Assembly (NCBI GenBank): GCA_020722245.1
Contig: DYLE01000128.1
Location: 1-6,964, forward strand
Length of the DNA: 6,964 nt
Direction of reading: 5' to 3'
Origin: Desulfonema limicola
GTDB taxonomy: Bacteria > Desulfobacterota > Desulfobacteria > Desulfobacterales > Desulfosalsimonadaceae
The translations under genes were made by a program, and so were the position numbers. Positions 1 through 6,810 of this stretch are shown one piece after another. Position 1 is the first letter of the stretch. Each line of letters opens with the position of its first letter. The notes beneath the pieces are model-generated. The model was given only the letters and a program-made list of their open reading frames with translations. It made no database searches and had not been told where the DNA came from.

Positions 1-343
1 GGCCGTTCCCATCCACGCGGGTGGCCTTGGCGTCCTGGCCGCCGATGTCGATCACCATGCGAACCGAGGGCATGACGTGCCAGGCGGCCCTGGCATGGCA
101 GGAGATTTCCGACTCCACCTGATCCACAAAGGGGATCTGCTCCCTTCCGTATCCGGTCCCGACGGTATACCCGATCCTGTCCATGGTCAGCCCCGCTTCT
201 TCAAGGGCAAGCCGCATCACCGCATTGGCGGAGTCCGAGGGCCGGGGGAGCGCCCGGACCACCGCGCTGGACAGGATTTTTTCATTTTCCATGATGACCG
301 CCTTGGCGGTCAGGGAACCGATATCACAACCCGCGACAATCAT
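1..343 (-). CDS. BadF/BadG/HgdC-family ATPase activator subunit, second copy (partial, 3' end beyond the window)
   Basis: The first 114 residues are visible; the gene continues past the left edge. The protein starts MIVAGCDIGSLTAKAVIM, the phosphate-binding beginning of the ASKHA ATPase fold, and carries GTGYGREQIPFVD (about residues 61-73), an SEISCHARAA stretch and IDIGGQDAK near residue 100, all typical of the ATP-dependent electron activators of 2-hydroxyacyl-CoA dehydratases and benzoyl-CoA reductases. The region with the two cluster-binding cysteines lies outside the window, so activity cannot be judged. By hand alignment it is about 63% identical (71 of 113) to the preceding gene product, so it is a paralogue and probably its heterodimer partner, comparable to BzdQ or BcrD. 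The ATG at 343 lies one base after the stop of the preceding gene, and an AGGGGA ribosome-binding site sits inside that gene's last codons. The BCR-type role is inferred from having two such subunits side by side. Confidence 0.9.
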   Translation of the reverse strand, partial: MIVAGCDIGSLTAKAVIMENEKILSSAVVRALPRPSDSANAVMRLALEEAGLTMDRIGYTVGTGYGREQIPFVDQVESEISCHARAAWHVMPSVRMVIDIGGQDAKATRVDGNG

Positions 344-344
344 G

Positions 345-1142
345 TCATCCCCTTTTGTTTGAGTTTATTCTTTCATCCGCCAGGAGGGCGGCCCCGATGG
401 CGCCGGCCATCTGGGGATCGGCCTTTCGCGCCTTCTTGATCTTGACCCCCAGCAGCTTTTCCAGGGTGGAGCGCACCCCGGTGTTTTTGGCCACCCCGCC
501 GGTCATCAGGACATCCGGCTCCGGATCGACCGCATTGACCAGAATCGCCACCCGTCCGGCCATGGCCGTATTGATCCCCGCGCCGATGTCCGCCACCGCG
601 GTTCCGGAGTTTAAGTACTTGATCACGTCGGCCTGGGCCCAGACCGTGCAGGTGGAGGCCAGGGTGATCGGGGATTTCGCAACCTCGGACATTTCTCCCA
701 GCTCATCCAGACCAAGCCCCAGAACCCTTGCCATGACCTCCAGAAACCGGCCGGTGCCGGCCGCGCACTTGTCGTTGGCGGTGAATTTCAGCACCTGGCC
801 GTCCCTGTCGATCCGCATGGCCTTGCAGTCCTGCCCCCCGATGTCGATCACGGTCCGCACCGAAGGAAGCATCCAGTGCGCGCCCCTGCCGTGGCAGGTG
901 ATCTCAGAGACCCGCTCGTCCACAAAGGGGATTTTCTCCTGCCCGTATCCGGTGCCCACAGCGTATTGAATCTCGCTCCGGGAAACGCCCGCCGAAAAAA
1001 CGGCGTCATTCATCACCGCGTCTGCGGAATCCGCCGGCCTCGGCTTGGACCGGATGATGGCGCTTCCGATGATCTTTCCGTTTTTCATGATCACGGCCTT
1101 GGATGTCAGCGACCCGACGTCGCATCCGGCGACAATGCTCAC
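345..1142 (-). CDS. BadF/BadG/HgdC-family ATPase activator subunit, first copy
   Basis: This 265-residue protein is a complete ASKHA-fold activator ATPase, close in length to HgdC of Acidaminococcus (about 260 residues). Visible motifs are the N-terminal phosphate loop AGCDVGSLTSKAV (5-17), GTGYG (63-67), IDIGGQD (99-105), NDKCAAGTGRFLEVMA (123-138), STCTVWAQADV (163-173) and MTGGVAKN (213-220). Cys126 and Cys165 match the two cysteines that, in this family, hold one [4Fe-4S] cluster between two subunits. Known role: ATP hydrolysis drives transfer of a low-potential electron from this cluster to the catalytic subunits; the enzyme is cytoplasmic and oxygen-sensitive. The start is GTG at 1142, chosen because it aligns with the ATG of its paralogue and overlaps the preceding stop as GTGA, with an AAGGGGG site just upstream. 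It resembles BzdP. It also has Cys106 right after the GGQD motif, where the paralogue has Ala. Whether it pairs with the paralogue or with itself is inferred, not shown. Confidence 0.94.
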   Translation of the reverse strand: MSIVAGCDVGSLTSKAVIMKNGKIIGSAIIRSKPRPADSADAVMNDAVFSAGVSRSEIQYAVGTGYGQEKIPFVDERVSEITCHGRGAHWMLPSVRTVIDIGGQDCKAMRIDRDGQVLKFTANDKCAAGTGRFLEVMARVLGLGLDELGEMSEVAKSPITLASTCTVWAQADVIKYLNSGTAVADIGAGINTAMAGRVAILVNAVDPEPDVLMTGGVAKNTGVRSTLEKLLGVKIKKARKADPQMAGAIGAALLADERINSNKRG

Positions 1143-2539
1143 AGCAACCCCCTTACCTTGAAGAATTCGTCCAAGCGATCCTTTGCGGCCTCCCAGGATT
1201 CCACCCGGTCGTCAAAGGCGTCGTCGTTCATGATGTGGACCGGAAAGCCCTGCCGCTCCAGGTCCCGCGCAAAGGGCTTGAGCATGCCCCAGGTGTTTCG
1301 GCAGCCCGGTGTGCCGTTATAGATGATGCAGTCCGCCTGATACAGACGGGCAATGGCCAGAGACTCCTCCAGCCACATGCCGGGCATGTCATAGGGTCCT
1401 CGAATGCTTCTGACCATGGGCATGCGGGCGTTGAGCTGGGCCATGGAATCGAGCAGGGTGTCGGGCGTCGAGAAATCAATGCCGTAGGCGCTTTTGGGCA
1501 CCTCCTGAACATACCGGTTGTTGTCCCTGAAATTGCGCGACAGGATGCAGCCGATATGCCCGATCCCTTTTTCTTCCAGGTAGTTCCAGAAATTGAGATC
1601 GGCCGTGTAATGATCGATGTAGCAGGTAAAGGCGCGCAGCCTCTCTTTACCGGATTTAAGCCCGGAAAGCCCGGCCTCGGCTTTTTGCTTGACGTCTTTG
1701 ACAATCGCCTCAAGGAGCCGGGTGTAGAGCTTGTGACCCGAGGCGCAGAACCGTCCGGCGTAGATCATCAGGTTATGCACCGAGGACAGGGGCGAGGGAA
1801 CCAGCATGAGCATGTCCTCCAGGTCCGCGGTGAGCCGGTCCTGGTAATCCACCTCCCTTAAAATCTCGGCCAGACGGTCGTAATCGAGTTTTTTTCCGGA
1901 TTGCGCTTCAATGAACCGGATCATCCCCTTGTAGTCGTCGATGTGGTATTTCTGGCTTCGGTCGTCGCCGATGGAGCTGGGGTAGTTTAACTGATAGAAA
2001 GGCTTGTTCAGATAGGCGGAGGCAAAGGCATAGGCCGTGGCGTTGGTGTCGCAGACCCCCGGCGAATCACAGATCAAAAAGTCGATGTCCGCGCACAGGC
2101 CGGCCAGAAACGCGCCGAGAAACCCCCGCTGGGAGGAGCAGGAGGTTTCGGGCATGCCCACCTCGCAGCAGTAGTCCATGTAGTCGAACATCCCCCGCTT
2201 CCAGCCCAAGCAGCCGAATCCGGTCAGCACCTCAAAGGTGGCGGGGACAATGTCCATGGCATAAAGGATGGCCGGACAGTAGCAGAAGGTGGTGCCGCAG
2301 ACCTTTTTCCCGCGCTCCCGGGCGTGTATGATGTTTGCATAATACTCGTCGAGGAGTTCAAAAAGAATCCTTCCCGCTTCCCCGGCGTCCAGCACGGTTT
2401 TGAGCACGCCCCTGTAAGAGGGGATATACCGGTAGGCCAGCTCGGCCTCCTTTTCCGTGCCGTGGGTGAAGTTTTTGGCCACCGTGAGCAGGCCTTGCAT
2501 GAGCCGGTCGTATGGGTATTCCTTGATTTCGGGTCTCAT
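1139..2539 (-). CDS. 2-hydroxyacyl-CoA dehydratase / benzoyl-CoA reductase family subunit, BzdO/BcrB-like
   Basis: This 466-residue protein belongs to the HgdB/BadD iron-sulfur superfamily and is the larger of two non-identical members here; its length suits the BcrB/BzdO-type subunit (about 430-450 residues). The family's N-terminal motif appears as CGTTFCYCPAILYAMDIVPA (81-100), with Cys81, Cys86 and Cys88 as ligand candidates. Further landmarks are LICDSPGVCDTN (155-166), an ILSRNF segment (332-337) and NGTPGCRNTWGML (408-420) near the C-terminus, comparable to the late cysteine-arginine motif of the family. It is cysteine-rich, with 15 Cys including an adjacent pair at 124-125, more than one [4Fe-4S] cluster needs. 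No signal peptide or membrane segment is seen. Its ATG overlaps the preceding stop as ATGA, with GGAGG seven bases upstream. Known family role: receives electrons from the ATPase partner and, with the other subunit, reduces or dehydrates a CoA thioester. The substrate is unknown; a BCR-type assignment rests mainly on the four-gene arrangement. Confidence 0.88.
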   Translation of the reverse strand: MRPEIKEYPYDRLMQGLLTVAKNFTHGTEKEAELAYRYIPSYRGVLKTVLDAGEAGRILFELLDEYYANIIHARERGKKVCGTTFCYCPAILYAMDIVPATFEVLTGFGCLGWKRGMFDYMDYCCEVGMPETSCSSQRGFLGAFLAGLCADIDFLICDSPGVCDTNATAYAFASAYLNKPFYQLNYPSSIGDDRSQKYHIDDYKGMIRFIEAQSGKKLDYDRLAEILREVDYQDRLTADLEDMLMLVPSPLSSVHNLMIYAGRFCASGHKLYTRLLEAIVKDVKQKAEAGLSGLKSGKERLRAFTCYIDHYTADLNFWNYLEEKGIGHIGCILSRNFRDNNRYVQEVPKSAYGIDFSTPDTLLDSMAQLNARMPMVRSIRGPYDMPGMWLEESLAIARLYQADCIIYNGTPGCRNTWGMLKPFARDLERQGFPVHIMNDDAFDDRVESWEAAKDRLDEFFKVRGLL

Positions 2540-3756
2540 CGGGCCGCCTCCAGGGGTTTTCGATCCGGCAGATCGTCAACCCTTTCACTTTCATTCTCAT
2601 CGGCGATGATCCTGTCGGCCTTTTTGATCCGCTCCAAAAAAGCGTTTAGCCGAAGCTTCATCCTGCCGGCATCGACCATGGGCCCGTATTCCCGCTCGAG
2701 CCTCAGACAGGGCACGCCGAGGGGTTCTAGATGCCTTTCATAAAGGGCGTTTTCCGCCGCATGCAGGTCGCAGAACCGGATGTTCTGCATGACCACCCCG
2801 TCAACCCTGGCCTGTTTGACCTTGTCCTTAATATACGAAAGGCGCTCCCCAAACCTTCCGTACATCCTCGGGCAGGTGGACTGGGCCAGGTAGTGTTCGG
2901 CCAGGGCTTCGACAGGATCCCCCTTCTCTTCGATCTCGTTTCCCTCGGACCGGATCCCGAAGCAGAGGTTTTCAGCCACCAGAATGGCGCCGGTGTTCTC
3001 CTCCAGGAGCTGAAACAGGTGAATCTCGTCGCTGGCGCTGCCGGTGAGCATCAGCCGAATTTTTCCTTTGCTTAAGGATTTTTTTCGGCGTTTGAGCTCG
3101 GCCAGCCAGCGCTCGAGATGCCGGGTGTATTCATCCCTGGGAAGGATCGCTCCGGCAATGACGGCGGCAAACACCTCGGTTCCGGAAACCACCACCTCCT
3201 TCTGGCTGCGCATGGCTTCGATTTCCTGAAGCATGCGGCGGCCGGCGTTGAACTTGCGGATGGCGTTTTTGAGTCCTTCATCCGTGATGCGAACCCCAAA
3301 GTGCTTTTCCACGGCATGAATCAGCATCTTGAGTTCATCCACAAACCATCGAAAGCCGTGGGCCTCGGACTTGTGGGGCACATCAAAGTAGTAAAAAAAG
3401 CCCGGAACAATCCCCTCGTGGTCTTTTCCGGCCGTGCGCCAGCATTCGTCCAGCCGCCTCATGCTGTCGCATCCCGGGGTGATCACCGCGCCGTCGAGAA
3501 AGCTGTAGGTCTTTTTGCCGGCGAGCTGAAGCAGGCTCTTGGGAAAGCTGCAGATAAACGATCCGAAATAGGCGTCTGCGATGTCCGTGCCCTCGGTTTC
3601 GATTCCCCTCATCCTTACGGGCAGGATGCCGGCGGCGTAGAAAATCTCAGGCGGGGTATAGGAACAGGTATAGCCGACAATCGGTTTGCCGGATTTTTTC
3701 CAGTCAAGAACCGATCGGCATTGTATTTTGGTCGCGGCGTCTAGAAAAGTTTCCAT
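2536..3756 (-). CDS. 2-hydroxyacyl-CoA dehydratase / benzoyl-CoA reductase family subunit, BzdN/BcrC-like
   Basis: This 406-residue protein has the classic signatures of the HgdB/BadD superfamily: GYTCSYTPPEIFYAAG (28-43) with Cys31, PGCDSMRR (94-101) with Cys96, LTGSASDE (237-244), CFG (265-267), QNIRFCDLHAAE (324-335) with Cys329, and the C-terminal LRLEREYGP...GRMKLRLNAFLE pattern (351-375). Length agrees with BcrC/BzdN subunits (about 380-390). Members bind a [4Fe-4S] cluster or a double-cubane cluster through conserved cysteines and carry the CoA-substrate site with their partner subunit. Its ATG at 3756 shares one base with the stop of the preceding gene (TGATG), with AGGAGG seven bases upstream; its own stop overlaps the next start by four bases. 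The close coupling to a second, different HgdB-like subunit and two activator ATPases points to a heterotetramer of class I benzoyl-CoA reductase type. A 2-hydroxyacyl-CoA dehydratase is the main alternative. Confidence 0.92.
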   Translation of the reverse strand: METFLDAATKIQCRSVLDWKKSGKPIVGYTCSYTPPEIFYAAGILPVRMRGIETEGTDIADAYFGSFICSFPKSLLQLAGKKTYSFLDGAVITPGCDSMRRLDECWRTAGKDHEGIVPGFFYYFDVPHKSEAHGFRWFVDELKMLIHAVEKHFGVRITDEGLKNAIRKFNAGRRMLQEIEAMRSQKEVVVSGTEVFAAVIAGAILPRDEYTRHLERWLAELKRRKKSLSKGKIRLMLTGSASDEIHLFQLLEENTGAILVAENLCFGIRSEGNEIEEKGDPVEALAEHYLAQSTCPRMYGRFGERLSYIKDKVKQARVDGVVMQNIRFCDLHAAENALYERHLEPLGVPCLRLEREYGPMVDAGRMKLRLNAFLERIKKADRIIADENESERVDDLPDRKPLEAAR

Positions 3757-5261
3757 CAGCGGGCCTCCTGTATCGCGAACAAATCGGCCAGGGCCTGCCT
3801 GGCCCGGGCCGCATCCTCCTCGTATTCGTCATCCTCCGGTGAAATCACCCCGCATATCCAGGTGATGATTTTCGGTAAAAAGGCGCGGGCCGGCCCTTTG
3901 AGGCTCTCCGCGCTTTGGTCGAAAACACGGCCGGCCGCCTTCTGGAGTTCATCAAGATCGATGGCAGCGGCCAGTTTTTCGGCCATGGCCGGCAGCAGCT
4001 CCGGCTGCCGGTCGCAGACCCGATTGAACATGACAAGCAGGGCGTTTAAGGCATCCCCGAGGCCCTGAATATCATACCCGGCCAGATACCCGGCCAGTTC
4101 ATCGTCATCGGCCGATTCCCAGAAGCCCAGACGCCGGTTGAGCGACCGGACTCGAATGTTTCGCACCCTCAGGGAACGGTCCAGGACGGTTTTGCGCAAA
4201 TCCTCCCTGCAAGTCACAGCCTCGGCCACGGCCTCGCCCACGGCCGCCTTTATCCCGGCCGCGGCGACCCCGGCCTTTGCCAGCACCAAGGGATCGATGT
4301 CCGCGGTGAGGGTATCCACCAGGGTGCCGATCGCCCTGGGAAGCTGCGGGGATCCCGGCTCGCCCAGAAGCCGGCTGCCGTTATCGAGCTTTCGCATGAG
4401 CTCGGCGGTTTCACCGATGACGCGGGATATCGCCTTGGCGTCCACCTCCTTTAAAAACGTCAAAATCACATCGGCGAACAGATCCGAAGAAATCTGGTTG
4501 ATCTGGTTTAAGGTGATGCCCGCCGCATCCAGGATCATGTTGCCGATGGTGGGCAGCAGGGAGATCAGCAGCACCATCTTGGTCGGATACTGCCAGAGCA
4601 CCCGAATGACCATCTCCACAACCCCATGGGTGTCCGCGGCGGCGTTTTCCATGGCGGTCTTGAGCTCGCCGAAGTCCATGGATGTGATCCATGCCTTAAC
4701 CCCCGGTTCCAGGGCTTTTGCGAAAAAGGTCGGGTCATCCTTGTGGATATCGTTTAAGATGCGGCATCCCTGGGTGATCAGAGTCCCGGTCTGTCCGGTG
4801 AGCGCCTTTGCCATCAGTTCCGAAAGCAGCTTTTTTTTCTCCTCCGTATCCAGGGCCTCGATGCCGGCCGCAACGCCGGAGATGACCTCAAATAGCCCGC
4901 GGAGGATCTCGGCGGCAGGCCCGGCGATCTCCTGAATAAACCGCGGGTCGGAGAAAAGCCGCTTGAGATCGTCCGCCCTCCGGCCCTCCTCCCCTTCTAA
5001 AAACCTTCTTTTCAGGTGCCGGCCCACCGGCCCGGCGATGCGCTTTTTCAGCGGGCTTTTTCCCGCATAAATGTTGAGGATATGAGGCAGAAGATCGGCT
5101 AAAGCCCGCCTGGCCTGTTGCGTTTCAAGCATTCTGGCAAGGGGGGTCTTTTCCTCGTCCCGGGTCAGGGCATCCATCCCGGACAACCGGGCGATTCCAT
5201 CAAGAAGCCCGGATCGGTCAGGGCTCGGCGTAAGCGCCGGCTTTTGGGGGTCTGTGCTCAT
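3756..5261 (-). CDS. Conserved-looking helical protein of unknown function, 501 residues
   Basis: I do not recognise a family. The protein looks almost wholly alpha-helical, with many Ala, Leu, Asp, Glu and Lys/Arg in amphipathic spacing. No catalytic motif, nucleotide-binding loop or cysteine cluster is visible; its four Cys (166, 351, 416, 470) are scattered. There is no signal peptide. One stretch around 228-245 (KMVLLISLLPTIGNMILD) is hydrophobic enough to be a membrane-associating or buried helix. The C-terminus contains an acidic patch (PEDDEYEED, 475-483). Possible degenerate internal repeats begin at a D-x-x-E-L-x-x-A pattern near 196 (MDFGELKTAMENAA) and near 435 (IDLDELQKAAGRVF), each followed about 25 residues later by P-x-K or P-K-I and a hydrophobic helix; more divergent similar stretches begin near 274 and 321. 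It sits between the GMC flavoprotein (ATGA overlap) and the BzdN-like subunit (one-base overlap), so it is surely part of the same operon. A scaffold, membrane-docking or assembly role is conceivable but unproven. Confidence 0.85.
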   Translation of the reverse strand: MSTDPQKPALTPSPDRSGLLDGIARLSGMDALTRDEEKTPLARMLETQQARRALADLLPHILNIYAGKSPLKKRIAGPVGRHLKRRFLEGEEGRRADDLKRLFSDPRFIQEIAGPAAEILRGLFEVISGVAAGIEALDTEEKKKLLSELMAKALTGQTGTLITQGCRILNDIHKDDPTFFAKALEPGVKAWITSMDFGELKTAMENAAADTHGVVEMVIRVLWQYPTKMVLLISLLPTIGNMILDAAGITLNQINQISSDLFADVILTFLKEVDAKAISRVIGETAELMRKLDNGSRLLGEPGSPQLPRAIGTLVDTLTADIDPLVLAKAGVAAAGIKAAVGEAVAEAVTCREDLRKTVLDRSLRVRNIRVRSLNRRLGFWESADDDELAGYLAGYDIQGLGDALNALLVMFNRVCDRQPELLPAMAEKLAAAIDLDELQKAAGRVFDQSAESLKGPARAFLPKIITWICGVISPEDDEYEEDAARARQALADLFAIQEAR

Positions 5262-6634
5262 GACGCGGCCGCCGCCTTTATAGGCTTTTCTGAATCATTG
5301 GTGTTGGAGACGGCCAGCGCGATATTTTCCCGTCCAGCGGGTTTTTCCAGGGCCAGCAGGTGTTTGGCCAGCCGTTTTCCCAGACATAGGATCGACCAGG
5401 TGGGCGGAAGCCCCCATTCCTGGGGCATCACCGAGCAATCGCAGACATAGAGGTTGTCGAACCGGGTTTTCAGGTTGGTGTCCACCTGTTCGCCGATCTT
5501 GACCGTTCCGCCGGGATGGGCGGCAAACATCCAGCCCCTGTAGGTTTCCGTTGCCCCGGCCTTTTCAAGGATCCGCCTGGCGTGATCCGCTCCCTTGTCG
5601 AGCCGCATCCGGTCTTCCCGGGAGAGCCTCTTGTTGACCAGGCCATGTTTGGTGAGGGATCCGCCCAGATCGTCGCGAATCTTGATCATGATGGGGAGGG
5701 TGTTTTTGTAGGAAAACGCCTGTTTGACCTTAAACACCTCAAGATCAAAAAGCACCTTGACCAGGTGCGGCATGTTGAAATCGGTCATGACGATCCCGTC
5801 CTCGGGGAAATGGACGCAGGCGCTCATGGGGATGGATTTTCCGGAGGTCAAGGTCTTTATTTTTCCATAGACGAACAGCAGGGGATCAAAGAAGAAGTCA
5901 TACCCCGTACCCTGCATGCCGCTTTTTCTGAGGATGAGCGGGGAGCCGATGCCGCCCGCGGCGATGATGGTTTTCGGCGCATACACCTGGTGTTTCTTCT
6001 TATCGTGCTTGTATTCAACCCCGACGGCTTTTTTATGCTCAATAAGGACCCGCTCCACCTTGGCGTGATTGATGAGTTTCGCCCCGTGTTTCACCGCTTC
6101 ATCGACAAAAACCCGGGCGTTCCACTTGGCGCCGTAAGGGCATCCATAAACCGACACCGGGCAGTCGGGCCGGCATCGGTCCTGGTAGATGAACTTGTTA
6201 GTCTTCCAGGCGTCATAGCCGAGATCCGTGGCGGTGTTTAAAAACAGGTTGGGGCCCTGCCCCATGAGATCATCCGCCAGCGGGGCAATAGGGACATCTT
6301 TTTTAATCTCTTCGACTTCGGCGGAGATGTCCACGCCGTAGGATTTAAACATGTCGACCGGAGGCTCAAACGCGCAGGCGCAGTAAAAAACCGAGCTGCC
6401 GCCGGTGGTAATGCCCCGGATCATGCCCAGCATCTCCTGCGTGATCAGCAAGCTTTTTCCCGGAACAAAAACGCGGGGAAGGGTATAGGTAAAACTGCCT
6501 GTTACCGGCTTGTTGTCCCCCCATTCCAGGATCAGCACTTTTTTTCCCTGAAGGGAGAGTTCCCTGGCAACGGTGGCGCCTCCAGGCCCGCTGCCCACCA
6601 CAATGGCGTCAAAATCTGTTTTAGGAGCGTTCAT
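5258..6634 (-). CDS. GMC-family FAD-dependent oxidoreductase
   Basis: The 458-residue protein begins with a Rossmann FAD-binding motif, IVVGSGPGGATVARELS (11-27), followed by KVLILEWG (32-39), where Glu37 would bind the FAD ribose. TTGGSSVFY (77-84) is the GMC FAD-contact loop, and VYAPKTIIAAGGIGSPLILRKSG spans 217-239, the second FAD signature region. The C-terminal part has AAHPGGTVKIG (371-381), LYVCDCSVMP (395-404) and LPPTWSILCLGKRLAKHL (409-426), the family's FAD-closing segment; His373 is a candidate active-site residue. A cysteine motif C-x3-C-x6-C-P-Y-G-A-K (Cys154, 158, 165) resembles that of alcohol-oxidising GMC enzymes such as long-chain alcohol oxidases. It is shorter than typical GMC enzymes (500-600), with a reduced substrate domain. 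No Tat or Sec signal is present, so it is probably cytoplasmic and acts as a dehydrogenase in an anaerobe, oxidising an alcohol or working on a C-C or C=C bond; the substrate is unknown. The ATG at 6634 follows AGGAGGA by six bases. It is the first gene of the operon. Confidence 0.93.
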   Translation of the reverse strand: MNAPKTDFDAIVVGSGPGGATVARELSLQGKKVLILEWGDNKPVTGSFTYTLPRVFVPGKSLLITQEMLGMIRGITTGGSSVFYCACAFEPPVDMFKSYGVDISAEVEEIKKDVPIAPLADDLMGQGPNLFLNTATDLGYDAWKTNKFIYQDRCRPDCPVSVYGCPYGAKWNARVFVDEAVKHGAKLINHAKVERVLIEHKKAVGVEYKHDKKKHQVYAPKTIIAAGGIGSPLILRKSGMQGTGYDFFFDPLLFVYGKIKTLTSGKSIPMSACVHFPEDGIVMTDFNMPHLVKVLFDLEVFKVKQAFSYKNTLPIMIKIRDDLGGSLTKHGLVNKRLSREDRMRLDKGADHARRILEKAGATETYRGWMFAAHPGGTVKIGEQVDTNLKTRFDNLYVCDCSVMPQEWGLPPTWSILCLGKRLAKHLLALEKPAGRENIALAVSNTNDSEKPIKAAAAS

Positions 6635-6640
6635 GATGGT

Positions 6641-6647
6641 TCCTCCT
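6641..6647 (-). promoter_or_regulatory. Shine-Dalgarno site of the GMC oxidoreductase gene
   Basis: On the minus strand the sequence reads AGGAGGA, then six bases (ACCATC), then ATG. This near-perfect match to the 16S rRNA anti-SD fixes the start at 6634 and suggests efficient translation of the first gene of the operon. Confidence 0.9.
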
Positions 6648-6759
6648 TTTTTTGAGGGTTGGGTTGATACTGGGATCAGCCGGCCGCAGGGCCTTTATTG
6701 TTTGAGCAAACCGCATGATAAAAAAACAACGTTTAGGGCGTTTAACCATAGTTTCAAGC

Positions 6760-6775
6760 CGACGGTCGACCGTCG
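6760..6775. promoter_or_regulatory. Perfect 16-bp palindrome, probable repressor operator
   Basis: CGACGGTCGACCGTCG is its own reverse complement. It contains one GTCGAC hexamer (6765-6770), and a second GTCGAC (6772-6777) overlaps its right edge, giving a second interrupted palindrome GTCGAC-C-GTCGAC. ATAGT (6748-6752) and ACTAT (6776-6780) flank it as further but unequally spaced inverted arms. It lies at or just after the predicted transcription start, a position from which a TetR-, GntR- or MarR-type repressor would block initiation. The regulator is not in the window, so its family is a guess. Confidence 0.65.
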
Positions 6776-6782
6776 ACTATAG

Positions 6783-6810
6783 ATTTAAAAAAACTTCCCG
6801 ACCCTGTCAA
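6783..6810 (-). promoter_or_regulatory. Putative sigma-70-type promoter of the operon
   Basis: The minus strand has a perfect TTGACA -35 box (6805-6810), a 16-base spacer, and TTAAAT (6783-6788) as the best -10 candidate (4 of 6 to TATAAT). A closer-looking TATAGT lies at 6776-6781 but its 23-base spacing is too long for the same -35. The start site would fall near 6776, next to the palindrome, giving a leader of about 140 nt. The -35 is convincing, the -10 less so. Confidence 0.5.

Noticed and set aside
1103..1861. Long plus-strand open frame (252 codons) opposite the O-like subunit gene
   Set aside because: It lies antisense to a gene with clear family motifs; its translation is rich in His, Gly, Arg and Pro as expected from reverse-strand reading of GC-rich codons, and has no recognisable motif.
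5516..6241. Plus-strand open frame of 241 codons opposite the GMC gene
   Set aside because: It is fully antisense to a well-supported flavoprotein gene, with no family motif of its own. Other plus-strand frames in the window (for example 355-969, 3118-3744, 4138-4935) were rejected for the same reason.
6621..6749. Possible 42-codon leader peptide on the minus strand beginning MVKRPKRC and overlapping the start of the GMC gene
   Set aside because: No good Shine-Dalgarno site precedes its ATG, composition is not protein-like in a convincing way, and there is no attenuator structure or run of regulatory codons.
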